Assembly (NCBI GenBank): GCA_032718475.1
Contig: JAUCBJ010005809.1
Span: 35,228-99,227 of the forward strand
Direction of reading: 5' to 3'
Source: Nemertoderma westbladi
Taxonomy: Eukaryota > Xenacoelomorpha > Nemertodermatida > Nemertodermatidae
Length of the DNA: 64,000 bases
Shown here: in pieces, positions 12,003 through 23,445 of the stretch
Layout of the letters: the number at the start of each line of letters is the position of its first letter
How positions within the stretch are numbered: the stretch's first letter is position 1
The notes under the pieces: generated by a model
Told to the model about the DNA's origin: nothing
The model's input: the letters and a program-made list of their open reading frames with translations, nothing else
Database searches by the model: none
Program-made: the position numbers and the translations under genes

Positions 12003-12718
12003 GGGGGGGGGGGGGGTTTGCGGTCATAATTCATTAAAATTGTTTTCAGGTTGATCTAGCGGCCTGCGCGAGATTTTAACAATTTTCACTAAAAAGACTA
12101 CCGTACTCCTCCTTAATTATCCATTTTTACTTTCCGAGACCGCATTTTTTGGAACCAACATGTTCATTTTCATCATATATTTCTCGCACTCTTTGTATTT
12201 TCTTTTTCTATTTATGTAAAAAAAAAACTGATAAATTTTTAAAAACCGTAAAAATCCATGTTTTTTTGTAATTTTTAATTCAAAAAATGGGGAAATATTA
12301 TTAAATTAAGAAAAGTGCGTGAAATTTATTGAAGCTAATTGAAATTAACCTTTCATATTAAGCAAAAATTGCAAAAAAACGGTTAAGAAATTGTGGAGGA
12401 GTAGTATTTTTCGTGCGAAAAAATGTCAATCTGAGATAATCGGATTTAAAGTTCAAACGTTCCCGCGCAAAACGACCTGTATGGGGTCTGGTTGGTTAAT
12501 AGTGTCCGACATGAAAGAAGCACACCATCGAGCTAAAATTATATTTATGGGGATTTTTTGGGTCGCTGCTTTCATTTCCGATGTCAATTGTAATATTTGG
12601 TGGGATGTAATCTGTACGTATCCCCATAAAATTCTGCATTAGTTGCAATAAAAAACAAATTTCTGAAATTTTTAGTTAGGGAGGCTAATACCCCCCCCCC
12701 CCCCCCCCCTCCTCCCAC
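12003..12718. mobile_element. Possible second TTAA-flanked poly(G)-ended element
   Basis: The segment begins with 14 G immediately after TTAA (11999-12002) and ends CCTCCTCCCAC immediately before TTAA (12719-12722), with 19 C at 12691-12709. Inside, CACTAAAAAGACTACCGTACTCCTCC (about 12088-12113) is roughly inverted at 12393-12416. The architecture repeats that of the 8857-9952 element, but the termini themselves match poorly, so membership of the piggyBac superfamily is only suggested. No transposase is encoded. Confidence 0.4.
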
Positions 12719-13117
12719 TTAAATACGTCCAATAAGGACCGAATGCAATTAAGTTATTGAATCGCAATAAAATAATTAATTCCAGTAATATAATGTTTCA
12801 AATGTTTCAAAAGTTTCAAAAGGTGAAAACTCATACATCTATTCTAATTTTATTTATAAATTGGAGTCCTAAATTTTTAGCGAGAATTCACAAAAAGTAT
12901 TACCACTTCTAGAAAAAGCATCATTTTAGTTTTGGCATTTTTTACGCCTTGTGGTACCTTAAAATTAGGTTCACAACACTAAAGTAATCACATGTTATAT
13001 TTATAATAATATGATGCTATATCGTGTATGCTTACATTGCTTAGGTGTAAGAAGGGTCTATGGAAAGCCACATTAATGGAAGAATTTTCAAAACAGGAAA
13101 ATATGAATATTGGACTA

Positions 13118-13337
13118 TTATTCGATAAAAAAAAGTAAGCGAAAAACACCGCTTTTTTCACTCATTTTCAATTTATAGCGAAATTCAACTATTCTGCCCG
13201 AGTGTTTGAATTTTACAAGAGTTGGCAAAAAATGCCAATGAGTAGAAAACTAAACACACGAGGGCAGATTAACTGAATTTTGTTAAAGAAAATGAGTGGA
13301 AAATAGTGTTTTCCGTTACGTTTTTATATCGAATATA
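13118..13337. repeat. 220-bp hairpin (MITE-like interrupted palindrome)
   Basis: Arms at about 13118-13212 and 13248-13337 are inverted copies: CACTCATTTTC pairs with GAAAATGAGTG, TCTGCCCGAGTG with CACGAGGGCAGA, and TATTCGAT at the left edge with ATCGAATA at the right. The loop is about 35 bases. There is no ORF. The shape suggests a foldback MITE. Confidence 0.75.
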
Positions 13338-14039
13338 TTGTTTTATTTGAAAAAGATCACTTAAAAAAATTTGTTAACAATTTTTTTCAGAAAAAAAATT
13401 AGTTGAAAAAATACTTTTTTTAAATAAGTTTCTGGAAATCGGTGAAAAAAAGCTGATTAATTAACTCAATTTTAAAAATATTAGTGAGAAAAAGAGCCTT
13501 TTTCAAATAAAAATTAGTTATGTAATTAAATAATGTTTGGTTCATCCAAAATGGGGCATGAATCCAAAATTGTAATTTGTTGTCTATTCTATAAAGTCGT
13601 ACGGTACCAAATTAATATTGATTATTCTTCAACTTTTGGAGCTGAATCGAAATAAAGCACCTTCAGAACCATGAAATATAGTTACGCAGTGGGACAGTTT
13701 TATTCAAAATGAATCACATATTATATTTTGGTGTCTTTGCGGACTTCTACAGTACTGGGCACATATCCTATGAAATGCTTATTCGGCGTAGCATCTACAG
13801 TATGTGGTACAGTAGGCTATACTGCAAGTGTCTGATGTTAATAAATATTTTAATTTATAATTTATATTTAAAATTTCAATTATAGGATAAAAAATACAAA
13901 AACCATATTTGGGACTATTTTTGTGCAGAATTTAATGGCAAATTCGAATATTTAATTTATACCTTCTAAATATGTTTAGTTTTGGATATATGGTAATTTT
14001 ACCATGACTTATTTTCATAAAAATAAAATTAACATTATT
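13338..14039. other. Unassigned AT-rich DNA
   Basis: About 0.7 kb of very AT-rich sequence with long A and T runs. Nothing coding is seen. Confidence 0.4.
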
Positions 14040-14580
14040 TTCCCGAAAAATTAATGTGTTGTGTTTCCCAACAAACACAGACTAGATTTTGCCAAACATC
14101 ACAGCTGAACTCGGAAATAAAATCATTGACTGCGAAAAATCCGGTAATAAACATATCGTGTTTATTTTGTATGTAGGCGGGCATTCCAACAGACAGAAAG
14201 ACAGACAGACAGAGAGTCAGACTGATAGATAAACCGACAAGATTCAACCAAAAATTAAAACTGACACGTCGGAAATTAAATCACCTACCATGAAAACTAC
14301 CAAATCGAAACTTTTAGCTAAGTCGTGTGTTTTATTTTATTTCGAAGGACAAACCAACAGACAGACAGACATTCCGACAGACAGCCATGCCTGCAGATTA
14401 TATTTTGCCAAACTTGTAAAGTGACATCATAATTGAAATCAACAACCACAAAAACCCCCGTAGTGAAAATGACAGCTGTCTGCGTCCTTAATAAATAACA
14501 TTCATAAATGTATATTTTAATTTATTCATATTACTGTAGCAGTCACATACAGACAGACAGACTATTTTGCGCAATCAATG
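14040..14580. repeat. Complex dispersed repeat, second locus (GACAGACAGAC / ACCacaAAAACCCC modules)
   Basis: Two to three irregular copies of a roughly 190 to 200-bp unit: a GACAGACAGAC tract (14196-14213, 14357-14386, 14551-14562) followed by AAAATTGAAATCAnCnACCAnnAAAA and TTTTAGCTAAG-type blocks. It is related in sequence and order to 8100-8600. Confidence 0.6.
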
Positions 14581-14625
14581 CGTTTGAAATGTTCAGTGAA
14601 CGGTCTTGACATATTACCCATAAAA

Positions 14626-15731
14626 AACCAGTACCTCCGTAGGCAAGGCACTACACCTATGGTCTCTCTTTTACAACCAGTACCTCCGTAGGCATTACAC
14701 CTATGGTCTCTCTTTTACAACCAGTACCTCCGTAGGCACTACACCTATGGTCTCTCTTTTACAACCAGTACCTCCGTAGGCACTACACCTATGGTCTCTC
14801 TTTTACAACCAGTACCTCCGTAGGCACTACACCTATGGTCTCTCTTTTACAACCAGTACCTCCGTAGGCACTACACCTATGGTCTCAAACCAGTACCTCC
14901 GTAGGCACTACACCTATGGTCTCTCTTTTACAACCAGTACCTCCGTAGGCACTACACCTATGGTCTCTCTTTTACAACCAGTACCTCCGTAGGCACTACA
15001 CCTATGGTCTCTCTTTTACAACCAGTACCTCCGTAGGCACTACACCTATGGTCTCTCTTTTACAACCAGTACCTCCGTAGGCACTACACCTATGGTCTCT
15101 CTTTTACAACCAGTACCTCCGTAGGCACTACACCTATGGTCTCTCTTTTACAACCAGTACCTCCGTATGCACTACACCTATGGTCTCTCTTTTACAACCA
15201 GTACCTCCGTAGGCACTACACCTATGGTCTCTCTTTTACAACCAGTACCTCCGTAGGCACTACACCTATGGTCTCTCTTTTACAACCAGTACCTCCGTAG
15301 GCACTACACCTATGGTCTCTCTTTTACAACCAGTACCTCCGTAGGCACTACACCTATGGTCTCTCTTTTACAACCAGTACCTCCGTAGGCACTACACCTA
15401 TGGTCTCTCTTTTACAACCAGTACCTCCGTAGGCACTACACCTATGGTCTCTCTTTTACAACCAGTACCTCCGTAGGCACTACACCTATGGTCTCTCTTT
15501 TACAACCAGTACCTCCGTAGGCACTACACCTATGGTCTCTCTTTTACAACCAGTACCTCCGTAGGCACTACACCTATGGTCTCTCTTTTACAACCAGTAC
15601 CTCCGTAGGCACTACACCTATGGTCTCTCTTTTACATTTATTAAACCAGTACCTCCGTAGGCACTACACCTATGGTCTCTCTTTTACAACCAGTACCTCC
15701 GTAGGCACTACACCTATGGTCTCTCTTTTAC
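14626..15731. repeat. 44-bp minisatellite, about 25 copies
   Basis: The unit begins ACCAGTACCTCCGTAGGCAC and ends CTCTCTTTTACA; it repeats head to tail about 25 times almost without change. One copy lacks the TCTCTTTTAC tail (near 14885), one has a TTTATTA insertion (near 15636), and the first carries an extra AAGGC. Within the unit CCGTAGG and CCTATGG can pair as a short hairpin. There are no unique spacers, so it is not a CRISPR array. Confidence 0.95.
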
Positions 15732-16869
15732 AATTATTAATTCCGGAATCTTTTTTGCTTTTACTGTTAAGGAAAGGGGAATAGAATGCAAAGGTGACAA
15801 CAATCGACATCCCCTTTTCGAAAAATAATGCTGCTAATAATAATATGATAATATACACCCCCAAGCGGGGTAAAGTGGAAACTTGAAGGAATGATAAACA
15901 TTTACTGTATGTTAAAACGGAAAAATAAATAAAATAAGTTTATAAAATAGAGTAATCTTAAGAAGTGGCAAGGGTGGCAAGATACGAACACTGTGGATAG
16001 TTGAGGGCGTTGTACATATCGCTGGGTGAGTCGCAGTATCGGTAGAGGCACTCGGAGGAAATCGCGTAGAAGGGAACAGTGGCAATACAGATCAGGTGGT
16101 GGTAACCATGCGCTATAGCGCGGATCACGTGATGGTGGTTCCGTGGCCCGGTTCACGTGATGGTGGTTCCGTGGCCCGACCCGCTTCCATGCAGAACTGG
16201 TGTATCCTGTACCATCGATATAATGTTCCGAAGTGAAATTTGTGAACATTCTATAAGCGGAAGTGACGTCATCATCAAACCTGGCCGGGAATTTTGATAT
16301 TACAGTTTCCATGGAGAGATCTGAGGTGTTGTGTTTTAATTTGATCGCGTTTTGAGGTTTTTTTAATGTAAGGTGTTTACCGATGCTAGTTATGAGGCGA
16401 TGAGATCGAGGGCTGCGGGGGCGGGTGCTGCTTTCATGTTGATAATGCTGCTATTTAACATTTAATGTGAATGGACGTGGGTGGGTAGTTCGCCTGTACT
16501 TGAACAATGCGCATTGGCGCTATAAAAATACTATCAGCATTATAGTTCATTAATTATGCGAAGTGCAATAGTTTCCTTGCGACGTGGCCTTCTCCGTGGC
16601 CTGTGTGACCTTGTTCGATTTCCTCTGAAGAAAACGATAAAAACATCGACTTCTTTAAGGTTTCGGACGATGAACTTTTGTATATCGCTTAATTTATCAA
16701 GTTATATCTCACACGCTTCCGATTAGAGACTATATGGGGAATTATATTATGGCGACGTAGGTATTGGTTCCAATTAACGTGGTATTTGAGTTTTACAATC
16801 TTACCTCGTCGTACTCTCTCATCATCTATGTCTTCTATTATTACAAAATATTCAGAAATTCATTTGTGT
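15732..16869. other. Unassigned DNA with a GC-richer patch
   Basis: About 1.1 kb. 16000-16450 is more GC-rich than its surroundings and contains two tandem copies of a 26-bp block (CACGTGATGGTGGTTCCGTG...) near 16126-16178. A 136-codon minus-strand ORF spans 15902-16312, but nothing in it is recognisable and the tandem duplication argues against a conserved exon. Confidence 0.4.
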
Positions 16870-17722
16870 TCCTAATCATCCTAATTCATGAATTCTGAAT
16901 GGATAAAGAAGAAATCGAAGTACATTGCTGATGATACAAAATCGTTAGCTACCGGTATTAGTAACCATGGTGAAAATCGCAACATACAAATAGATATTGA
17001 CAATCTTGTAAAATGGGCGGATAATAGTGGACTACGGTTCATTGCTGACAAATGCAAACAAATGGCAGTGAAACACGATTTCTATACGGTGACATAATGG
17101 AACGCACAAACAACGAACGAGATCTAGTATAACAATTTTAGCGAAACTAACATGGGCGGGGTGATCATATATATGATCGCTGTAAGAAGGTAAATCATCA
17201 TGATAAAGAGGAACTGTTCAGTGTTCACGACGCATAAAATCAGAAAACAGATTAAACTTATATAAGTCAAAGGTTTTACCAGTAATAATGAACGTATCAC
17301 AATGTTGGTAACTACTATTCTAAGAGTTAGTTAATCTCAAATCAGTCGAGTCGGTTCAGTGTCGTACATCGGATTGGATATTGGAATATCCAAATATATC
17401 ATATACAAATAGATTGATCCAACTAATTATTTTACCAATATCTCTATACATTCAGCTCACTGATCTTATTTCCCTCTCAGAAATTATAATTGATTGGTAT
17501 AATTTATTTTGGCGCGATCGTATAACATTGAATCTACATCATCCCGTACAAACGGGGTCCAGCATGGTTAGTTATAATAATTCCAAGTTTAAAATACCAC
17601 GAAAGTTTCCCTGTGAACAAAACTTTTGTTATATTGCACCTTTAATGGCCAATTCTTTACCTTCTAATGTTAGATTTCCCAACAAGGTTGGCATTAAGGA
17701 GAGACTTATAGACTTCTTCTAG
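16870..17722 (+). mobile_element. Decayed non-LTR retrotransposon (reverse transcriptase end)
   Basis: Two separated plus-strand ORF pieces belong to one reverse transcriptase. At 16888-17097, KYIADDTKSLATGI carries the ADD catalytic motif, followed by DIDNLVKWADNSGLRF and DKCKQMAV, the standard post-catalytic block of CR1/Jockey-like elements. At 17381-17722 the typical C-terminus follows (NRLIQLIILPISLYIQLTDL ... KFKIPRKFP ... GIKERLIDFF). Stops and frameshifts between them, and the lack of an endonuclease upstream, show a dead 5'-truncated copy. Confidence 0.8.
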
Positions 17723-17954
17723 AGGTATTTTTAATCTAACTACCCCATTGATAACACATGTACTTGTACTTGGTATGTAAACTGTAGATGTTCTAGATAG
17801 AACTGCCGTTTAGCAACGTTTAGAAAGGATAACGCCAGGATACCGCCAATTATGTAACAATGTGTGAATTTCGTTTAGAAACAACTGAGATATAGGCGTT
17901 TAAAAATTGCAAAACTTATCAGTCGCTGGAGGCTATTTATTCTTCTAATCAATA

Positions 17955-18038
17955 AATACGGTGGAACGAATACGGTGGAACGAATACGGCGGAACGAATA
18001 CGGTGGAACGAATATGGTGGACCGAATACGGTGGAACG
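17955..18038. repeat. 14-bp tandem repeat (AATACGGTGGAACG), 6 copies
   Basis: Six head-to-tail copies of AATACGGTGGAACG with three substitutions. The array lies about 230 bp downstream of the reverse transcriptase remnant and could be the simple tail of that element. Confidence 0.9.
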
Positions 18039-18311
18039 ATGTCTAATTCTTCAATATTTGAACGCATATTTCTCAGCTGTTTTTCAACGAAATCCAAATA
18101 TTGTTACATATTTGGAATCCTTGCAACGCAAGCTTTATATTGATATGAAAAAATTACGACTAATGTGAAGAATGGCCACGATTCGAAACCGCTTATAAAT
18201 AAAATTTAAATGCAAAATCGAAAATTCCGGCTTCATGGTAACAATCACGGTGAGTTGAACTAGTTGTGTTTCAAATTTCAAGCAATATGATAAAGATTTG
18301 TAGAAAAATCT

Positions 18312-18324
18312 GGGGGGGGGGGGG
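18312..18324. repeat. Poly(G) run
   Basis: Thirteen consecutive G. No oppositely oriented C run is found nearby, unlike the tracts at 8.9, 12.0, 20.4 and 54.0 kb. Confidence 0.9.
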
Positions 18325-18581
18325 TCCGTGTCATCAGAAAATGACACTATATTACGGAACATATGGTGTATATGTGAAAACAATGTACTACATTAGTTTC
18401 CAAATTACCTGAGAAATTTGTCAAGCTATTTATATTGTAAATAACGCCCTTGTTAATAATATCAGGTTTTCCGGGCGAATTTTCATGAGAAAACTTGAAA
18501 ATTTGGATTGTCATTTTCTTTACTTTCTAAAATAATTGCAGGGGAGGAGAGAAAACTGATGTGAACGGAATCTCTGATTCA

Positions 18582-18678
18582 ACCAATAGGCTTCCGGAAT
18601 AAGTAACGCATTTCTCATAGCAACACCAATAGGCTTCCGGAATAAGTAACGCATTTCTCATAGCAACACCAATAGGCT
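18582..18678. repeat. 43-bp direct duplication
   Basis: The unit ACCAATAGGCTTCCGGAATA... to CTCATAGCAAC is present twice without change and a third copy begins (ACCAATAGGCT) before diverging. It is non-coding. Confidence 0.95.
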
Positions 18679-19164
18679 CTCAGTGCGAACTAAGATCTGC
18701 CGTCAACAACTGTCATCTTCTTTGTCCTAAAAGTGGCAATACATAGAACTTATGGAAATTAATGTATTGTATCGCTTGTATGGCTAGAAGCGTGAGGAAC
18801 TTTTAAAAATACGCTTCCTTGGGCAAACAATTCACTTTTAGTAACGGTAGATTGCAGTAGATTGACAGTAAATAAATTCCATCCTAATTATTTTGATATA
18901 ATAAACCAACAATTTGTATTCAATATAGGCTTATCGTTGATTGTACCGGGATAGCTAAGTATAACCTACAGTAGGCCTACAGTAAGTAAGCAGGTCATGG
19001 TATAACATTTTTACTAGACTTTTTAAATAATAATAATATTACCAACATTGTTTGCACTAAAGAAGATTTACGCTGCAGAAGTGCTTGAAATTTTAAAGAT
19101 TTTATGGTGAGTTGGGAGTTAGATCCACAATAGTTACTGTGCATTCATAAACTTGTGGTTAACC

Positions 19165-19424
19165 GGGGTGACTACAAAACAAAGACCACAGACCAAGACC
19201 CAAGACTTTACTGCCCGTTCTGTTCAAAACAAAGGGATAAAGTCGCGTTATGTTCCAAAGAGCGTTAGGTCCCAAAGAGCGATAGGTCCCATTGTCATTT
19301 AAAGGAGCAGGTTAGTAAAGGAGGAGGTTACAGAGGCGTGTTGGTGGAACCAAAACAATAAACATTAACACAAGTGTTTCGTACAGGTGTTTATTATTTG
19401 GGTCTTTGTTTTGTAGAAACCCTG
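19165..19424. mobile_element. Short inverted-repeat element (MITE)
   Basis: CTACAAAACAAAGACC at 19172-19187 is repeated in exact inverse at 19401-19416, with weaker matching outside (GGGGTGA against AAACCCT). The interior carries a tandem pair of AAAGAGCGNTAGGTCCC and a GGAACCAAAACAATAAAC block related to one at 31675. No ORF. I could not identify a target duplication. Confidence 0.65.
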
Positions 19425-19483
19425 GGTAAACTTAGTAAATTACCATAATAACAAATAATAAACCTTTACCACATAAAGGGTTC

Positions 19484-19760
19484 CACCTTGGTGTAGTGGT
19501 TGCATTGAATTCACATCTCCCGTAGGTCGTGGGTTCGATCCTCACACGGGCCATGGCAGTTTTCGTTTCGGCACGAATGCTTTAAAGGGACCAGCCAGGG
19601 CGCATCTCTGCCTTGCATCCTTAAGTGGTAGATAAATGAGTACTGGAGTTTCCTCTGGGGAGTAAAGTTCTGGGGGGACCGCACTGGAAATAAGTCGAAA
19701 ATTTTGTGCGTAATCCCTGGCCTATCGGCCGAAGAAAATTTACTTTACTTTTCTTTACTT
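19484..19760 (+). mobile_element. tRNA-derived SINE, copy 1
   Basis: The head resembles a tRNA internal promoter: TGGTGTAGTGG fits box A and GGGTTCGATCC fits box B about 45 bases later. A body follows (CACTGGAAATAAGTCG ... AATCCCTGGCC) and a TTTACTTT-rich tail. The body matches, in reverse orientation, 25393-25562. A polymerase III transcript mobilised by a retrotransposon is the normal interpretation. Confidence 0.75.
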
Positions 19761-20358
19761 TAAACAGTATTATATTCTACAATATCAACATAACTAAGTG
19801 GACGCGTCGCATTTTAACGTGTTGGGAGCGAGTCAAAATTGCGATCCATCAGCGAACAGTTATAATTATACTTTGGCCTTTTTCTAGAAGTCAGTGGCGG
19901 TGGGGGGTTTGTAAGTGTGTTTTTTTTTACAAAGATATGCATTGTGCTTTAAATGCAATCAATATTTTTTAATATCCCTAGAACAAAAGAATAGCTGTCA
20001 TATTCCAGACCACTTTCTATACCATAAGTAACTATGGGCCATTTTCACCAATAATGGTAATATTTATAATTTTCGGCTATTGTTCTATATATATATATAT
20101 ATTCCGGCCTTCCTTCCCAGCTACTCAACACATTCAGAGTTCGCGATCACCCATTTAGATCCCAAATTAATCTGCACTATCAATACTAGTAGTATCTTTT
20201 ACATGAAATTTTTACCGGGTGGCTGTTATAGAAGAGGAAAATTCAAAGCCTGATGAGATCTGAGATGACAGTGAGCAGAAGACACATAAGTCGTGCATGA
20301 AGGGTCGTGCAGTCTTTACTTTCTTTTCCTTCTTTACGTCTCCTTTATTTCCTCTTAA

Positions 20359-20702
20359 CCCCCCCCCCCCCCCCCCCCACCCCCCCCCCATATTGGATAT
20401 TATTTGCAGGATATAAGCGCTAGTGATATATATTTTTCATACGATATAACAACAAAGGTTATTGTTTTGGTTAGAAAAAGCCGTCTCTATTACCTGCTCC
20501 TTACTCTCAATTGATAACAACATCGTTTATTGTTTTGGTTAGAAAAAGCCGTTTCTAAAACCTGCTCCATTCCCTCAATTGGTAACAACATCGTTTATTG
20601 TTTTGGTTAGAAAAAGCCGTTTCTAAAAGCCTTTCCCTCAATTGGTAACTAAAATGGTTACTAACATGAATCATTTTCTGTGATGGGGGGGGGGGGGGGG
20701 GG
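20359..20702. repeat. Poly(C)...poly(G)-bounded segment with three 68-bp repeats
   Basis: The left edge is TTAA followed by 20 C, one A and 10 C (20359-20389); the right edge is 18 G (20685-20702) followed by TAAC. Between them, three tandem copies of about 68 bp carry TTATTGTTTTGGTTAGAAAA and CCCTCAATTGGTAAC. The same TTATTGTTTTGGTTA string marks the elements at 4.2 and 38.7 kb. The opposed homopolymers and near-TTAA edges resemble the 8857-9952 element. Confidence 0.6.
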
Positions 20703-23344
20703 TAACAGGAATGGGTAAATTGGTAAATTCATCATTGGTAAATTATTATCATAAACATAAGTAATTATATTCTGCACTATTGTGAAAGTAAGCGAGACAC
20801 TCCAATCTTTGGAGCGTTTATTCCAATCAGGTGAGCAATCGGCAACTAAATGGATATCCTGTGTTGTAAAACCAATTATTCTTGTCTAACTATTTTGAGA
20901 ATTTTACGCCTAATTACAAAATATAAATTAAGAGACGCACCCCCATCGAGTTGTCGGCGTACAATTGCTCCTCTTCATCACGTTTAATAGAAATTGTTTC
21001 AAAGGTATTTGTAATCATTTCCCCGAATCCGGTAAGAATGTGTTAATTGGTAAACCACAGCTGCACAGGATGTTAACAATTTAATAAATGTCAAAACCCC
21101 CACTGTTTGAAGCGTGCGTAACTGACTGCATACGATGTATATTTCATTAAGAATGAAAAATTCTGACGTATGATTTGAGATTCTGGCGTATTGGTAACTG
21201 CAAACTATTTAATATTATATTATATGTGATACAGAGTATTGCGTAAATCTAGCTACACTAGAGATAGAGTAGAGAGATATGATGAGATTCTGTTTTTCAG
21301 TATTAAGATGCCCCAATTACTCAAGGTGCAAAACAAAGAATTTAACCCAATATCGCTCACTAGCACATATGTTTATAAGTTTAAATTCAAAGTTATAAGA
21401 CGAATTTGTACAAATTATATCTAGCTTTAGAATAATGAAATATATCCCCTGCATTCGTGGCGTCTTAATAAAGTGAAAAATACCTTAACAAATGAAAATA
21501 CTTGTGTTAGAGGATACGCCCTTTAGATTCATGTGACAAGGTCGACCAACACATTCGCATATATATTATTATGCATGTAGCCTATGCAAAACATTGTTAT
21601 CATATTTGAAAAGGTCATTCCGTTTCATATCTTTCAAGACCCATAACATTAAAAATCGTTGTGACCGTAATGGCCTGCAGTGGTTGATGTAGATGAGTTT
21701 AACGCAATCAGGTGGCCGTGATGCACAATTATGGAACATTTTCACAGTTTGATATCTAACAACTAATTGGGTGGCTTGTTAAGTGAGTTCAGAGGACAGG
21801 AAAAATTGCACTCAGTAAGGGTAGCCCATTCGACGCCTGTTTTCTTAATTGCATTTAGTATTGGAGTTTACGAATATTGAATTACTGTAATGCTCTTGAA
21901 TCGGCTGCTTTCTAACTGATACATTAAGTTTTCTTTACAAGCAACATACATTTCATCACGCCCTTTTACATATATGTCAATCGATAAACCCAGTAATTGG
22001 AACAGAACAGCATTAATCAGTCATTATTTTCGTGACAATATTGACATATACGCAACGCATGACGCATCTCTAGTGCATTCGTTAAAAGTTGACTATAGAT
22101 TCAAAAGTTATACTAAAAATTCAATTAATAAGGGAGACATGATCTACCTCAAATGAGACTCTCAAAAAACTTGTCTAAATCATGATGTTTGTGAATCGAT
22201 AATGAATGTTGGTATGGCTAGCAGTATAAAATTTACATGTTAGACAAATCTAGGTGGCTTGGCGATACAGATGTGTTTGTTGTGTGATAGTGATATGATG
22301 TGTTTGATATGATATATTTGATTTGGTTGATAACGTGTCGTCAAATACATAGACAATTGTTCACTGTTCAGTGTGCACTACTAGCAGTAACAAGTAACAC
22401 TAGCAAGCAACACCCCACCCACAACATACAAGACACTGGGACAGCGGACAGCGGGGACGATAAGCCGGGTACGGTTCTGATACAGTACTACACCCACACC
22501 AGCACAGACTGCACAATGTTGTTTACTGGCCTAATGATAATTTTGCACTGTGTCTAAACACGCACTTTCGTTGTTGCAAGTTCAGAAGTTGTCTGTACAC
22601 ATTACCTCGGACAGTCGGACCTCGCACTTTTAATTCTAAATCGTGCAAAATTACAGCGTTTACAAACGGAACGGCCAGAAGACGTTGCTATATCTTATAT
22701 CAAACTAGCTAAGTGTTAATATTTAGGTAGTCTGGTACCGTACCAGTAATTGCTGCACTGCAGTAGTGTAAGCGACTACTGTAGTAGTAGTAACCGACTA
22801 CTGTAGCACTGTAAGCCTACTTGAATATTTGAAAATGGAAACATGGGCACAATGAGGAGCGTGCTGTGTTTAATGTCTCCTACACATACTAGGCCATTAC
22901 AAATTTCCTACAATATCAATATTTATGTTCTGTGCTTTGTGGAACTACTGTTCGTGACGTAAATCAAATCTATAAAAAGCCCTTTTCGGAGAACATAAAT
23001 AATATTAAGAGGAAATAACGTTTTATTATTATTTTAATGGTTTATTGATTAATTTGGATTCGTTTAGACCACATTGCTGTCCAGTGTCCATGTCCAAGTG
23101 GCGCCTAAAAATAAATAAAAGTTGCTACACATAATTATTGATTAACTTAACAAAGTGATTATGTAGCTGACGTCAATTTAACACGCAATAACTAAAATAA
23201 ATATAATGATAATAAGTAAATCACTGTTGCGTTAGCCAAAGTTTAGCTTAATGTAGCAGTAGCATATTATTGTGGGGGGCGTCTACATTTAGGGCTCATC
23301 CTTAGGCACCCATGGAAAAATTCAAATTATTTAATGGTCTCTGT
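20703..23344. other. Unassigned AT-rich DNA
   Basis: About 2.6 kb with only short ORFs of 60 to 85 codons that show no domains. 22380-22560 is locally GC-richer, and 22740-22810 has repeated GTAGT/ACTACTGTAG strings. No RNA gene is seen. Confidence 0.45.
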
Positions 23345-23445
23345 AATCTGCCACATTTCGTAGCATATGATTGAAATGTTGAAAAATTAGGGGAGGGGGC
23401 TCCGACTTGCTAAAAATAGTTGTTGTATTAAGGGAGATGGTTTAA
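23345..23445. repeat. Dispersed repeat shared with 53970-54080
   Basis: CATTTCGTAGCATATGATTG, GGCTCCGACTTGC and GGGAGATG occur in the same order and spacing at about 53978-54075 (AATTTCGTAGCAGATGATTG, GGCTCCGAATTGC, GGAGATG). Here the G-rich centre is a mixed GGGGAGGGGG; in the other copy it has become 19 consecutive G. Confidence 0.7.

Noticed and set aside
14626-15731. CRISPR-like array
   Set aside because: Units are directly contiguous with no variable spacers, in a eukaryotic sequence.
15902-16312. 136-codon minus-strand ORF
   Set aside because: GC-richer and longer than most chance ORFs, but no recognisable motif, and it contains a 26-bp tandem duplication that shifts the frame content; not enough to call a gene.
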